Source of the DNA: SW132 sp038150125
Lineage (GTDB): Bacteria > Bacteroidota > Rhodothermia > Balneolales > Balneolaceae
Reading direction: 5' to 3'
Assembly (NCBI RefSeq): GCF_038150125.1
Contig: NZ_JBBVMF010000022.1
Coordinates: forward strand, 1-64,000
Length of the DNA: 64,000 nucleotides
This document shows, piece by piece, positions 7,336 to 16,948 of this stretch (position 1 is the stretch's first letter; every line of letters starts with the position of its first letter). Made by a program: the position numbers and the translations under genes. The notes below the pieces were generated by a model. That model was given only the letters and a program-made list of their open reading frames with translations. It made no database searches and was not told the DNA's origin.

Positions 7336-7827
7336 TCACAGCTTGCTGCCATCACCGACACCCCCCTCGTTACACTCATCCGGCGTTGCCTTTTCGTGTA
7401 AATTTTTCCCCTTTCGCCCCGAAGTTAATTCTTGGTGATGAGGGGATTATTTTACTGTAAACTCTCAAAAATCGGTCTGTCATTTCGTGCGTAAGCTTCT
7501 TTTGACCAGAGCCGAAAAACCTCCCGGTGCTGAGATCCATCATGACCAACTTCCCTTTCCGTTGCACACCCCTTTATTAAGTATATACAATAGAAATTTC
7601 TTCGTAAATACTTAAAGATAAGTTAATACTGGTAAAGTTGATTCTATGTTCATGAGTGCCCTTTCATAGCCAGAAAAGCGGTTTTTTAGGCGTTGTGTAT
7701 ATATTGTAAAGGTTGCAATTCTACAGCTGTTAAATTAATGTCGGGTCGAAGAGGAGTTGAATATCCAAAGGTTTCAGGTAGCAGGGTTAATCAACTCACG
7801 AATTGCATTAGACTAAATAATATTAGC

Positions 7828-10800
7828 ATGAAAAAAATCGTCGTACTACTAATAGCTTTAATCGGATTCGCTTCAACATCATTTGGTCAGACAAATGAAG
7901 TAGTTGTTGAAAATACCCCGGAAGGGTGGAAGCTGATGGTTGATGGTGAACCCGAAATCATTAACGGAATGAACTGGGACTACTTTCCCCGGGGTACCAA
8001 TTACGCCTACAGTTTATGGAACCAGTCCCCTGATTTTATACAGCAGGCACTTGACTATGAAATGGCTCTGCTTAAAAATATGGGTGTAAACGCAATCCGT
8101 GTTTATACAGGTATTCCGAAGCGCTGGATTACCTATATATATGAGAACTACGGAATTTACACGATGCTTAACCATTCATTTGGCCGCTATGGTGTGACGA
8201 TAGACGGAGCCTGGATGGGAAATACGGAATACGGAGATTCCAGGGTAAGAGAGCTTCTTCTCAGTGAGGTGACTGAGCTTGTAGAGGAATACGAGGGAAC
8301 ACCGGGCTTACTACTCTATCTACTGGGTAATGAAAATAACTATGGCTTGTTTTGGGGAGGTGCTGAAACGGAAGATATTCCTGTAGAAGACAGGCGGTCC
8401 ACAGTTCGTGCCCGGGCAATGTATGAGCTATTTAACGAAGCGGCAGTTCAAATGAAGGCAATTGACAATACCCGGCCAATTGCATTTGCGAACGGTGATG
8501 TACTCTTTCTGGATCTGATTGTTGAGCTGGTTCCGGATATGGATATTTTCGGAACAAACACCTACCGGGGAAAGACCTTCACTGATTTATATGACAGAGT
8601 AGAAAGCGAGTATGGTAAACCTGTTCTGCTTACTGAGTTCGGTTCAGATGCTTTTAACGCACAAACTCAGCAAGAAGCTCAGGGAGCCCAGGCCGAATAT
8701 TTGTTCAGCAACTGGAGAGAAATCTACAGGAATGCTGCCGGGTTAGGCGGAGCAGATAACTCTATCGGGGGTTTTACCTTTCAGTTTAGCGATGGATGGT
8801 GGAAGTATGGACAAACCGAAGGACTCAATACACACGATACCAATGCGTCCTGGGAGAATGGAGGTTATGAATTTGATCACGTCCCGGGTGAAAATAATAT
8901 GAATGAAGAGTGGTTTGGGATCATGGCAAAAGGTCCTACAGATCCTTCAGGGTTTTACGACCTGTATCCACGTGCCGCTTACTATCTGCTGAAAGATGTC
9001 CATGATTTTGAGCCCTATGCCCGGGGAGTCGGGCCGGAAGATCTGCAAGAACATTTTTCGGAGATTAATCCGATTGAAGCAGAATTAAGAGCTAAAGCGG
9101 GTGGAGGAGCCTCACAAGGCAAAGATCTTATCTCATTAAGCAGATTTTCTGCCCATTTTGAAACGTTTAACACCGGCGGCAGCGATATTACAACTCCGGA
9201 TGAAGCAGATGTCTCAGAACTTCGATTTCCGGACGAGCTTGGTTTCGATCATATGCAATCGTACTTCATTGGTGTAGAGGCTAACCCGTCACCAAATATT
9301 AAAGGTGAAGTGGTTTTGAACATTCTTGGTAATATTGCAGAAAATCCTATCGATGAAATCTTTTATGAAAACAGGGGACGGGCAGTGGATCTTCTGGGTC
9401 TGAATGGTCCGGTAACGGCAGAATCTCTCAACAGAGTGGACATATATAGTGCCAGCTATACCTGGAGTGACGATCTCTTTGACCTCGAGGGTTTTTACCG
9501 AACAGGACACTACCACTGGGGCTACGAGGGTGACTTTTTTGGAATTTATCCGGAAGCCAACTACGGCGATCAGATCTTTATATATAACGGGCAGGCACCA
9601 TTTGGATTTGAAATGGAAGGAAAGCAGATGTTTGATGGCTTTAAGCTGGCATTCGGCCCCCAGCTTTGGTGGGGAGCAAACCCGGCTGCAATTTTAAAAT
9701 ATACTACAAACATAGGACAGACCTCTGTGACGGGTATCTTCCACGAAGATATAGAGCGCCAAGGTCTTACAGGGAGTTCTTTTGCTATTCCTCAGCCAAA
9801 AACCAGGCGGCTTGCGCTTCACACTGCTCGTGAGTTTGGAAATTTTGGTGTTGAATTAGGCGGTATTTGGGCCGGTGAGCCTTTGAACGGTCGCACCTTC
9901 CAGATTGCCAGGGAAGAGAGCGATGGCGTCTTTAATGTGTATCAGGATGAAATTAAGCCTCAAGATAACTGGGGTGGCAAAGCAAAGCTGACTTATACAG
10001 CTGGCCGATTCAATTGGTACGCGCAAGGGGCGGTGATGGGATTGGTTGCCGGTGGTGGTGCAGATCAAACTATGACGTTTACCGGCTGGAGACTCAAAGA
10101 TAGCGGTAGCGGTAACCAGTACAATTTTCTGTCAGGGCTGACCTATCAGATTGGAAACTTGCAGATTGCTCCAAACTTTATGTGGCAAAAACCTATCGAA
10201 GGTCCTGTACCATCTATAGCGGCTGTTGGTGATGATTATGTTAGTGGCTTAGGAGCTCCTGCACGCCCGCGTAATATTCTGGATGATCCGTTTGTGGTAC
10301 GTGCCAACAGGGAACAGGTAGCCGGTGAGCTTCTTTTAACGTTTGATCCAACACCCGGCACCTATATGTATGAGTGGGACAGCGATATGAATGAAGATGC
10401 CCGCTTTGCAATGAATCTTGGATTCGTATACCGGCACTTGCCCACAACCCAGGATGCGGCGGTGGGTATCTTGCCAGATGGCAGAACATTCTTCCCATTC
10501 GGCGGTGCCCCACCGGCAGAAGATCTCTGGGAAGTGCATTCTCGCATTATTTCAAAAGTAAACAGAGATCTTGGAATCATCACCAATCTCTTTGGCGGGA
10601 AAGCTCAGGCAAATGGCGATAGCGACAGGTTGGTTTATCGTTATGGCGGTGATTTAAGAATGATTTACAAGCAGATGAAAGTAAGTTCACACGTTAAAGT
10701 TAACGATTGGGGGCCTTATGACTATCACAGAGATTTTAACCTGACATTCCCGCTTCAACTGATTGGAGATTTCTCATTTGATATCGGACGACCCGATTGG

Positions 10801-10998
10801 TTCAACCTGCCATCTACCCGAATAGGTGTGAGAGGTACGTGGCGATCACTGAATAGATATTCACCTCGCTTTGCTCCCACTATTAACGGTGAGGTTGTAA
10901 TGGAATTCGATGATTTCAGCGATTCCGTTCTTGACAACCTGGATAACGGAAGTGAGTGGGAATTCCGAACATACATTCAAATCGATATTTCGAATTAA
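7828..10998 (+). CDS. Secreted TIM-barrel glycosidase fused to barrel-like C-terminus
   Basis: First gene of the glucan locus, 1056 aa from the ATG at 7828; the longer frame upstream lacks a signal peptide. Residues 1-21 form a signal peptide. Residues ~25-450 are a clan GH-A-like (GH2 TIM-barrel type) catalytic domain: GMNWDYFPRG, the acid/base motif GNEN with Glu169, and the nucleophile motif LLTEFGSD with Glu270. Residues ~470-1056 are strand-rich with alternating polar and aromatic residues and read like an outer-membrane beta-barrel. The exact GH family is not clear to me; beta-1,3-glucan is the likely substrate from context. A glycosidase joined to a barrel at the start of a locus without SusC/D suggests a surface-anchored enzyme or a porin. 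The next gene starts 14 bp later. Confidence 0.75.
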   Translation: MKKIVVLLIALIGFASTSFGQTNEVVVENTPEGWKLMVDGEPEIINGMNWDYFPRGTNYAYSLWNQSPDFIQQALDYEMALLKNMGVNAIRVYTGIPKRWITYIYENYGIYTMLNHSFGRYGVTIDGAWMGNTEYGDSRVRELLLSEVTELVEEYEGTPGLLLYLLGNENNYGLFWGGAETEDIPVEDRRSTVRARAMYELFNEAAVQMKAIDNTRPIAFANGDVLFLDLIVELVPDMDIFGTNTYRGKTFTDLYDRVESEYGKPVLLTEFGSDAFNAQTQQEAQGAQAEYLFSNWREIYRNAAGLGGADNSIGGFTFQFSDGWWKYGQTEGLNTHDTNASWENGGYEFDHVPGENNMNEEWFGIMAKGPTDPSGFYDLYPRAAYYLLKDVHDFEPYARGVGPEDLQEHFSEINPIEAELRAKAGGGASQGKDLISLSRFSAHFETFNTGGSDITTPDEADVSELRFPDELGFDHMQSYFIGVEANPSPNIKGEVVLNILGNIAENPIDEIFYENRGRAVDLLGLNGPVTAESLNRVDIYSASYTWSDDLFDLEGFYRTGHYHWGYEGDFFGIYPEANYGDQIFIYNGQAPFGFEMEGKQMFDGFKLAFGPQLWWGANPAAILKYTTNIGQTSVTGIFHEDIERQGLTGSSFAIPQPKTRRLALHTAREFGNFGVELGGIWAGEPLNGRTFQIAREESDGVFNVYQDEIKPQDNWGGKAKLTYTAGRFNWYAQGAVMGLVAGGGADQTMTFTGWRLKDSGSGNQYNFLSGLTYQIGNLQIAPNFMWQKPIEGPVPSIAAVGDDYVSGLGAPARPRNILDDPFVVRANREQVAGELLLTFDPTPGTYMYEWDSDMNEDARFAMNLGFVYRHLPTTQDAAVGILPDGRTFFPFGGAPPAEDLWEVHSRIISKVNRDLGIITNLFGGKAQANGDSDRLVYRYGGDLRMIYKQMKVSSHVKVNDWGPYDYHRDFNLTFPLQLIGDFSFDIGRPDWFNLPSTRIGVRGTWRSLNRYSPRFAPTINGEVVMEFDDFSDSVLDNLDNGSEWEFRTYIQIDISN

Positions 10999-11012
10999 TT
11001 AGGGCAGGAAAC

Positions 11013-12482
11013 ATGAATACAATGGTCATGAAAAATATTAAACGAACTTTTATAGTAGCACTATCACTGATGTTTGTTGCCCTGGCATGTGAACGGTCAG
11101 TAGATGGGTTGGAAGAGCCGGGATTTACAGAAAATCCGGATGTGTTTATTGATGGATTTAGCGCAGGGTTAGAATATTATCCTTTTGCTGATTCTGATCA
11201 GGATGCATTTAGCGTAGACACTGACGATACCCATGATAATACTGCTGCCTCCATGCGATTCGATGTGCCGAATGTAGGTGACCCCGAAGGAGGTTATGCA
11301 GGTGCTATTTTCAGAGATGAAAACGGCGGGCGAGATCTTACTTCTTACAACGCTCTTACATTCTATGCAAAAGGAACCATAGCCGGTACTTTAAACGAAA
11401 TAGGGTTTGGCCAGGATTTTGGTGAAAACGATTTCGTTGTTTCACTGTCTAACACTAAGCTTACTACCAATTGGGAACAGTATGTGGTGCCAATTCCTGA
11501 TGCATCATTGCTAACGGCTGAACAAGGGTTGTTGTGGTACGCTGAAGGTCCTGAAGATGGCGATGGATACTCTTTCTGGCTTGATCAAGTCAAGTATGAA
11601 AACCTTGAAGGGTTGGCCCAGCAACGTCCCGCCATTCAGAATGGAAATGAAATTACCCAAACAAGCTTCATTGGTTCCACGGCCATTGTCTCAGGTCTTA
11701 TTTATACCGTAAACAGGGTGACGGAAGATGGTGTAGCGGTTGATGTTACCGTTAATGCGTCACCAGCCTATTATTCATTCAGTTCATCTGATGAGAGTGT
11801 TGCAACAGTTGATTCAGACGGTCTGGTATCAGTTGTAGGAGAGGGTACAGCCGAAATTACGGGTTCCGTTGCCGGCATAGGTGCTAATGGCGCTCTTATC
11901 ATTGACTCGGTAGGTGAATTTGTAGAGGCACCAACACCAACAGAACCCGCTTCAGAAGTGATTTCAATCTTCAGTGATGCTTACGATAATGTACCTGTTG
12001 ACTTCTTTAATGGATTCTACGAGCCGTTCCAGACCACAACGTCGAACGACTTTACGGTAAATGGCAACAACGTTCTGGGTTACGACAACTTCAACTTTGT
12101 TGGCATCGAGTTCAATCAAAACGTACCGACGATTGATGCCAGTGAAATGACTAACTTTACAATGAGTGTATTTTTTCCTGATGAAATCCCCCAAAATTCC
12201 GCATTGAGAGCAACGCTTGTAGATTTCGGACCCGATGATTCATTTGGAGGTGGAGATGACACCCAAAGCCGTGTGACAATTACTCCACCAGCTAATCCAA
12301 ATTCTCCACAACCGAATGATCTGGTTTCAGGACGTTGGATTCCGATGAATATTGATATATCAGGAATGTCAAGTAGATCAAATCTTGGTCAGATAGTGTT
12401 GGATTCTGATCTTGGGCCTGGACTACAAGGCGAGTCGTTTTACGTAGATAATATCTACTTGTACGACAACTCTGCCGAGTAA
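11013..12482 (+). CDS. Surface glycan-binding lipoprotein with Ig-like domain
   Basis: 489 aa from the ATG at 11013, which follows an AGGAAA-type ribosome site and lies 14 bp after the previous stop. The signal ends in the lipobox ALAC (Cys26). Residues ~30-200 are a beta-sandwich resembling carbohydrate-binding modules. Residues ~205-290 resemble a bacterial Ig-like (Big_2) domain (SSDESVATVDSDGLVSVVGE). The C-terminal module (EVISIFSDAYDNVPVDFF to YVDNIYLYDN) is related to the third module of the protein at 24090. No catalytic residues are evident. I infer a SusE/F-like role, holding laminarin at the cell surface. Confidence 0.75.
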   Translation: MNTMVMKNIKRTFIVALSLMFVALACERSVDGLEEPGFTENPDVFIDGFSAGLEYYPFADSDQDAFSVDTDDTHDNTAASMRFDVPNVGDPEGGYAGAIFRDENGGRDLTSYNALTFYAKGTIAGTLNEIGFGQDFGENDFVVSLSNTKLTTNWEQYVVPIPDASLLTAEQGLLWYAEGPEDGDGYSFWLDQVKYENLEGLAQQRPAIQNGNEITQTSFIGSTAIVSGLIYTVNRVTEDGVAVDVTVNASPAYYSFSSSDESVATVDSDGLVSVVGEGTAEITGSVAGIGANGALIIDSVGEFVEAPTPTEPASEVISIFSDAYDNVPVDFFNGFYEPFQTTTSNDFTVNGNNVLGYDNFNFVGIEFNQNVPTIDASEMTNFTMSVFFPDEIPQNSALRATLVDFGPDDSFGGGDDTQSRVTITPPANPNSPQPNDLVSGRWIPMNIDISGMSSRSNLGQIVLDSDLGPGLQGESFYVDNIYLYDNSAE

Positions 12483-12495
12483 TATGTGTACGTCC

Positions 12496-12540
12496 TCAGG
12501 CCGTTTTCATCATCGATGGGTTCGGCCTGATTACTTATTT
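12496..12540 (+). terminator. Hairpin between binding protein and GH16 gene
   Basis: TCAGGCCG (12496-12503) pairs with CGGCCTGA (12533-12540) around a 29-nt loop, followed by TTACTTATTT. It may be a weak terminator or a processing site that tunes expression inside the locus. The long loop and poor T-run argue against a strong terminator. Confidence 0.4.
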
Positions 12541-12602
12541 AATTGAATAAATGGCTTTCTGTTTCTTGATATTGAATACAGGGTTTTAAACACTTTAACT
12601 TT

Positions 12603-13442
12603 ATGAAAAACTTTTTATACCTAAATATTTTCTTTTTCATCGCGGTCATCATACTACCTGGCTGCGCTACAAACAATGAAGAGGAAGAGAACGGCTTCAC
12701 CGAGGTTGTCTGGCAGGATGAATTCGACGTTGATGGCAGCGTTGACGCTGATAACTGGGCCTTTGATCTTGGAACCGGCGAGGCAATATTCGGACGGCCG
12801 GGCTGGGGAAATAATGAGCAGCAGTACTACACTGATCGGCCTGAAAACATTCAGGTGAAAGATGGATTGCTTCATATCACGGCCAGGGAAGAATCCTTTC
12901 AAGGTTCTCAATATACATCTGCAAGAATACTGACAAAAGGCCTCTTCGAAAAAACGTTTGGCCGTTTCGAAGCCCGAATTCAGCTTCCTTTTGGTCAGGG
13001 TATCTGGCCGGCATTCTGGCTGCTGGGGGATGATTCCGACGGCACCGTCATTTGGCCGCAAATTGGCGAGATCGACATCATGGAGTACCGCGGTCAGCAG
13101 CCAACAATCGTTCACGGCAGCGTTCATGGTCCGGGGTACTCAGCGGGTCAGGCAGAAACGGCTACTTACAGACTTCCAAGCGGAAGATTTGATACCGGTT
13201 TTTACCTGTTTGCCATAGAATGGGGACCCGACTTTATCAAATACTATGTGGATGATGTACTCTACAATGAAATTACCCCAGACGACGTGAGCGGTGAATG
13301 GGTCTTCAATAGCAACAGTTTTCACATCATTTTGAATGTTGCGGTAGGCGGAACATTTGTCGGGCCGCCATCAGATCAAACCCCATTTCCTCAAACAATG
13401 CTGGTAGACTACATTCGGGTTTATGAATATCCGGGTGAGTAA
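12603..13442 (+). CDS. GH16 endo-beta-1,3-glucanase (laminarinase) lipoprotein
   Basis: Hydrolyses internal beta-1,3 links of laminarin outside the inner membrane. The protein has 279 aa with a lipobox LPGC (Cys21) followed by an acidic NNEEEEN stretch, which in Bacteroidota can favour surface export. The GH16 fold is complete: WQDEFD, GRFEARIQLP, the catalytic motif GEIDIMEYRG (Glu156 nucleophile, Asp158, Glu161 acid/base) and the C-terminal DYIRVYEY. The extra Met in EIDIME is the usual laminarinase form. It is a single catalytic domain without an attached binding module. Confidence 0.9.
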   Translation: MKNFLYLNIFFFIAVIILPGCATNNEEEENGFTEVVWQDEFDVDGSVDADNWAFDLGTGEAIFGRPGWGNNEQQYYTDRPENIQVKDGLLHITAREESFQGSQYTSARILTKGLFEKTFGRFEARIQLPFGQGIWPAFWLLGDDSDGTVIWPQIGEIDIMEYRGQQPTIVHGSVHGPGYSAGQAETATYRLPSGRFDTGFYLFAIEWGPDFIKYYVDDVLYNEITPDDVSGEWVFNSNSFHIILNVAVGGTFVGPPSDQTPFPQTMLVDYIRVYEYPGE

Positions 13443-13502
13443 ATGGGCCAGAAAAAATGTATAGCGATAGAATTAAATATTAAAGAAAAGTAAATAGCTA
13501 CT

Positions 13503-16500
13503 GTGTCAATAACACTTGAAGAGTATGAAAGCGAATCCTGGTTCAAAATACCGAATCACGATTCGTTGCGTCCATTTTTTATGAGTATAGTGAGTGATTC
13601 AAACCACTGGATGTTCATCTCAAGTAACGGAGGAATATCAGCAGGACGCAAAAATCCTCAGTTCGCACTGTTTCCCTACTATACCGACGACAAACTTATC
13701 GATTTAGCGCACACTACCGGCAGTAAGTCGATTGTGAGGGTTGAAAAAAAAGGAGAAACTGTCGTGTGGGAGCCGTTTTCCAAACGCGATGCCGGACGTT
13801 TCGACACGACCCGCAATCTTTACAAGAGCCGGTACGGGAACAAGATTATGTTTGAGGAGGTCAATAACGACCTCAATCTGGTTTTCAAGTACCAGTGGAA
13901 TTCGAGCAATTTATATGGTTTTGTAAAGAACTCAATGCTCGTAAACCTGTCGGAAGAGAAGCGCAGTATTACTGTTCTCGACGGCATTCAAAACATAATG
14001 CCATATGGTGTAAGCAGCGATTTACAGACAAAATCGAGCAACCTTGTTGATGCATACAAACGCCATGAACTGGTGGAAGAGAGCGGTGTTGGCATCTTTG
14101 CCCTCAGTGCAATAATTGTTGATAAAGCGGAGCCGAGTGAGGCTCTAAAAGCCAATATTGCCTGGTCGATGGGACTCGAAAACCCCACTCATCTGCTATC
14201 ATCCCTTCAGCTTGATAATTTCCGGAACCTGGAACCGATTGAACCGGAAACAGACGTAAAAGGTGAAAAGGGTGCCTACTTTGTTACGAAAGAAATTGAG
14301 CTGAAAGGCAATTCAGAGACCGGCTGGTCAATTGTGGCAAACGTAAACCAAACACAGGCTGATGTAGTTGCACTGAACAAAGCTATAGTCGAAAATCACG
14401 ACCTGGAGGGGGAGATACAGTCGGATATCGATCGCGGCACTCAAAAATTGATTCAGCTTGTGGCGGCTTCCGATGGGCTGCAGTTAAGTTCCGATGAGTT
14501 CAGGGATGCCCGACATTATTCTAACACGCTGTTCAATATTATGCGCGGCGGAATATTTGATAATAATTATACGATTGAAAAGAGAGATTTTGTCAACTAT
14601 ATGAAAAATGCCAGTCATGAAGTCTCAGAAAGAAACAGCGATCTGTTCAATCAGCTTTCAGAAACATTCGATAAGTCAACACTTGATAAACACCTGGAAA
14701 ATTCTGACGATCCCGACCTAATCCGGCTCGGTACAGAATATCTCCCATTGAAATTCAGCCGGCGCCATGGCGATCCAAGCCGTCCGTGGAACCAGTTCTC
14801 CATCAACACGCATAGTGAAATTGACGGGTCAAAAATCCTGGATTACGAAGGAAACTGGCGCGATATATTCCAAAACTGGGAAGCTCTCGCGCATTCCTAT
14901 CCCGAATTTATTGAGGGAATGATCTTCAAATTTCTGAATGCGTCTACTTTCGACGGATATAATCCATATCGCGTCACCAAAGGCGGATTCGACTGGGAGA
15001 CCATCGAACCGGATGATCCATGGTCGTATATCGGCTACTGGGGTGATCACCAGATTATTTACCTGCTGAAATTTCTGGAGTTTTATTCAGATTATAAGCC
15101 GGAAGAATTTAAATCACTCTTCAGCAGACAGGCATTTGTGTACGCAAATGTGCCATATCGAATAAAATCTTACGACGAGATTGTAGAGAATCCGAAAGAT
15201 ACCATTGAATTTGATGATGAACTGGATCGCCATATCAGAACTGAAATTGGAAAGAAAGGGGCCGATGGTGCGCTTTTAGGAAGTAGCTCTGAAGAGATCC
15301 ACCACGTGAATTTCATGGAAAAGATACTGGCTACAGTGCTGGCAAAGGTATCGAACTTTGTGCCGGAAGCGGGCATTTGGATGAACACACAGCGCCCGGA
15401 ATGGAATGATGCGAATAATGCCCTGGTAGGAAACGGTGTGTCGATGGTGACACTGTATTATTTGAGACGATTTCTGAAATTCTTTGAGCCGCTTCTTGCA
15501 GACAGTGACCTGGAAAAAATTAAAGTCTCGGTAGAACTGGCGGAATTCTTTGAGAGCATATCAGACGCACTTAATGAGCATAGCGGCGAACTAAAGGCAA
15601 GCATTGATAATAGCACCAGGAAAGCGATCACTGATAGTCTTGGGAAGGCAGGCGGCCATTACAGGGATCGTGTTTACGAGAACGGTTTTTCAGGCAAGAA
15701 ATCTGAAATCGATGTAAGTGAAATCAAGGATTTTGTAAAAGTTGCACTTACCTATTTAGAGCATTCCATCGATACTAACAAGCGCGAAGATGGACTTTAC
15801 CACGCCTACAACCTGATCAGTTTTGAAGACAGCGGCGTTTCAATTTCATATCTCGATGAAATGCTGGAGGGGCAGGTAGCGGTGCTGAGTTCGGACTATC
15901 TGAATGCAGAAGAATCGCTCAAGGTAATGGACGCCCTGCGCAATAGTGCACTATACAGGGAAGATCAGCAAAGCTATATTCTCTACCCGAATAAACAGCT
16001 TCCGGGCTTTTTGGAAAAGAATAATATTCCGGAAGAGCTGGTTGAAAAATCTGAACTTCTCAAGAAGCTAATATCCGACGGTAACCTCCGGATCATCAAC
16101 AAAGATGTTGAGGGAGGGTATCATTTCAACGGTAATTTCAAAAACGCGGGTGATTTGAAAGCTGCCCTGAATGATATGAAGTCCTCCAAATACGGAGCCC
16201 TTGCTGTGCAAGAGGAAGATCTTGTACTTGATATTTTTGAAGAGGTGTTCAACCACAAGGCATTTACAGGACGCTCCGGTACATTCTTTGCCTACGAAGG
16301 TCTTGGATCAATTTACTGGCACATGGTATCCAAACTACACCTGGCCGTACTTGAAACATGCGTGAATGCTGCCAAAGATGATGCTGACCCGGCTGTTATG
16401 AAGCGGCTCGCTACACATTTTGATGAAGTCGGCAAAGGCATAGGGATTCATAAAGATCCGGAAGTGTACGGTGCATTTCCAACAGATCCATACTCGCACA

Positions 16501-16916
16501 CCCCTAAACATCGCGGAGCACAGCAGCCGGGCATGACAGGGCAGGTGAAGGAGGACATCCTGGTGAGATTTGGTGAACTTGGAATGTATATGAAGAAAGG
16601 AGAACTACATTTTGAACCGTTTCTGCTGAAACACAATCAATTTACCAATGAGCAGCAAACGTTTGAACTGGTAGCTTTAGATCACACGCCGTACAGCCTA
16701 ACTGTGCCCGCAAATGCATTGGCATTTACATGCTGCCAGGTTCCAGTTACTTACAAGCAAATGAATAGCAATGGCTTAACGGTTCAGTTCAAAAATGGCT
16801 CAACCAAATCATTTGATGAGCCAAAGCTTGATATGGCAACATCAGCCCACATTTTTCAGCGGACGGGCGAGATAAATGAAGTCACTGTATCAATCAACAA
16901 GAAAGAGTTGCGGTAA
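13503..16916 (+). CDS. Beta-1,3-glucan phosphorylase, GH149-type
   Basis: 1137 aa, no signal peptide, so cytosolic. Size, the N-terminal beta-rich region (NHWMFISSNGGISAGRKNPQ) and the (alpha/alpha)6-type region (DYEGNWRDIFQNWEALA, then DDPWSYIGYWGDHQIIYLL near residues 504-522) match the GH94/GH149/GH161 phosphorylases. I favour GH149, which splits beta-1,3-glucan chains with phosphate to give glucose 1-phosphate. GH161 is the alternative. The general acid is probably an Asp in the 504-515 stretch. The start is GTG at 13503; no upstream ATG fits. It saves ATP on imported laminari-oligosaccharides and sits between secreted enzymes in the same operon. Confidence 0.72.
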   Translation: MSITLEEYESESWFKIPNHDSLRPFFMSIVSDSNHWMFISSNGGISAGRKNPQFALFPYYTDDKLIDLAHTTGSKSIVRVEKKGETVVWEPFSKRDAGRFDTTRNLYKSRYGNKIMFEEVNNDLNLVFKYQWNSSNLYGFVKNSMLVNLSEEKRSITVLDGIQNIMPYGVSSDLQTKSSNLVDAYKRHELVEESGVGIFALSAIIVDKAEPSEALKANIAWSMGLENPTHLLSSLQLDNFRNLEPIEPETDVKGEKGAYFVTKEIELKGNSETGWSIVANVNQTQADVVALNKAIVENHDLEGEIQSDIDRGTQKLIQLVAASDGLQLSSDEFRDARHYSNTLFNIMRGGIFDNNYTIEKRDFVNYMKNASHEVSERNSDLFNQLSETFDKSTLDKHLENSDDPDLIRLGTEYLPLKFSRRHGDPSRPWNQFSINTHSEIDGSKILDYEGNWRDIFQNWEALAHSYPEFIEGMIFKFLNASTFDGYNPYRVTKGGFDWETIEPDDPWSYIGYWGDHQIIYLLKFLEFYSDYKPEEFKSLFSRQAFVYANVPYRIKSYDEIVENPKDTIEFDDELDRHIRTEIGKKGADGALLGSSSEEIHHVNFMEKILATVLAKVSNFVPEAGIWMNTQRPEWNDANNALVGNGVSMVTLYYLRRFLKFFEPLLADSDLEKIKVSVELAEFFESISDALNEHSGELKASIDNSTRKAITDSLGKAGGHYRDRVYENGFSGKKSEIDVSEIKDFVKVALTYLEHSIDTNKREDGLYHAYNLISFEDSGVSISYLDEMLEGQVAVLSSDYLNAEESLKVMDALRNSALYREDQQSYILYPNKQLPGFLEKNNIPEELVEKSELLKKLISDGNLRIINKDVEGGYHFNGNFKNAGDLKAALNDMKSSKYGALAVQEEDLVLDIFEEVFNHKAFTGRSGTFFAYEGLGSIYWHMVSKLHLAVLETCVNAAKDDADPAVMKRLATHFDEVGKGIGIHKDPEVYGAFPTDPYSHTPKHRGAQQPGMTGQVKEDILVRFGELGMYMKKGELHFEPFLLKHNQFTNEQQTFELVALDHTPYSLTVPANALAFTCCQVPVTYKQMNSNGLTVQFKNGSTKSFDEPKLDMATSAHIFQRTGEINEVTVSINKKELR

Positions 16917-16948
16917 CTCATAAAAACTATCCAGGAAACTTCAATAAA

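Larger units (their letters stand above)
5844..7827. other. ~2-kb gene-free repeat region before the glucan locus
   Basis: No convincing gene is present. Short open frames here (for example 6663-6878, 6856-7092 and the minus-strand 7376-7567) run across repeats or lack recognizable domains. The stretch holds five copies of the hairpin repeat, two GC-rich structured units in direct orientation, and a hairpin at 6896-6921. The last ~250 bp before 7828 is AT-rich and probably holds the promoter and leader of the glucan locus, but I could not pin down a convincing Bacteroidota-type -7/-33 pair. Confidence 0.65.

Noticed and set aside
7376..7567. A 63-codon minus-strand open frame with a plausible composition
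   Set aside because: No recognizable domain, no ribosome site, and it lies in a repeat-rich gap close to other chance frames.
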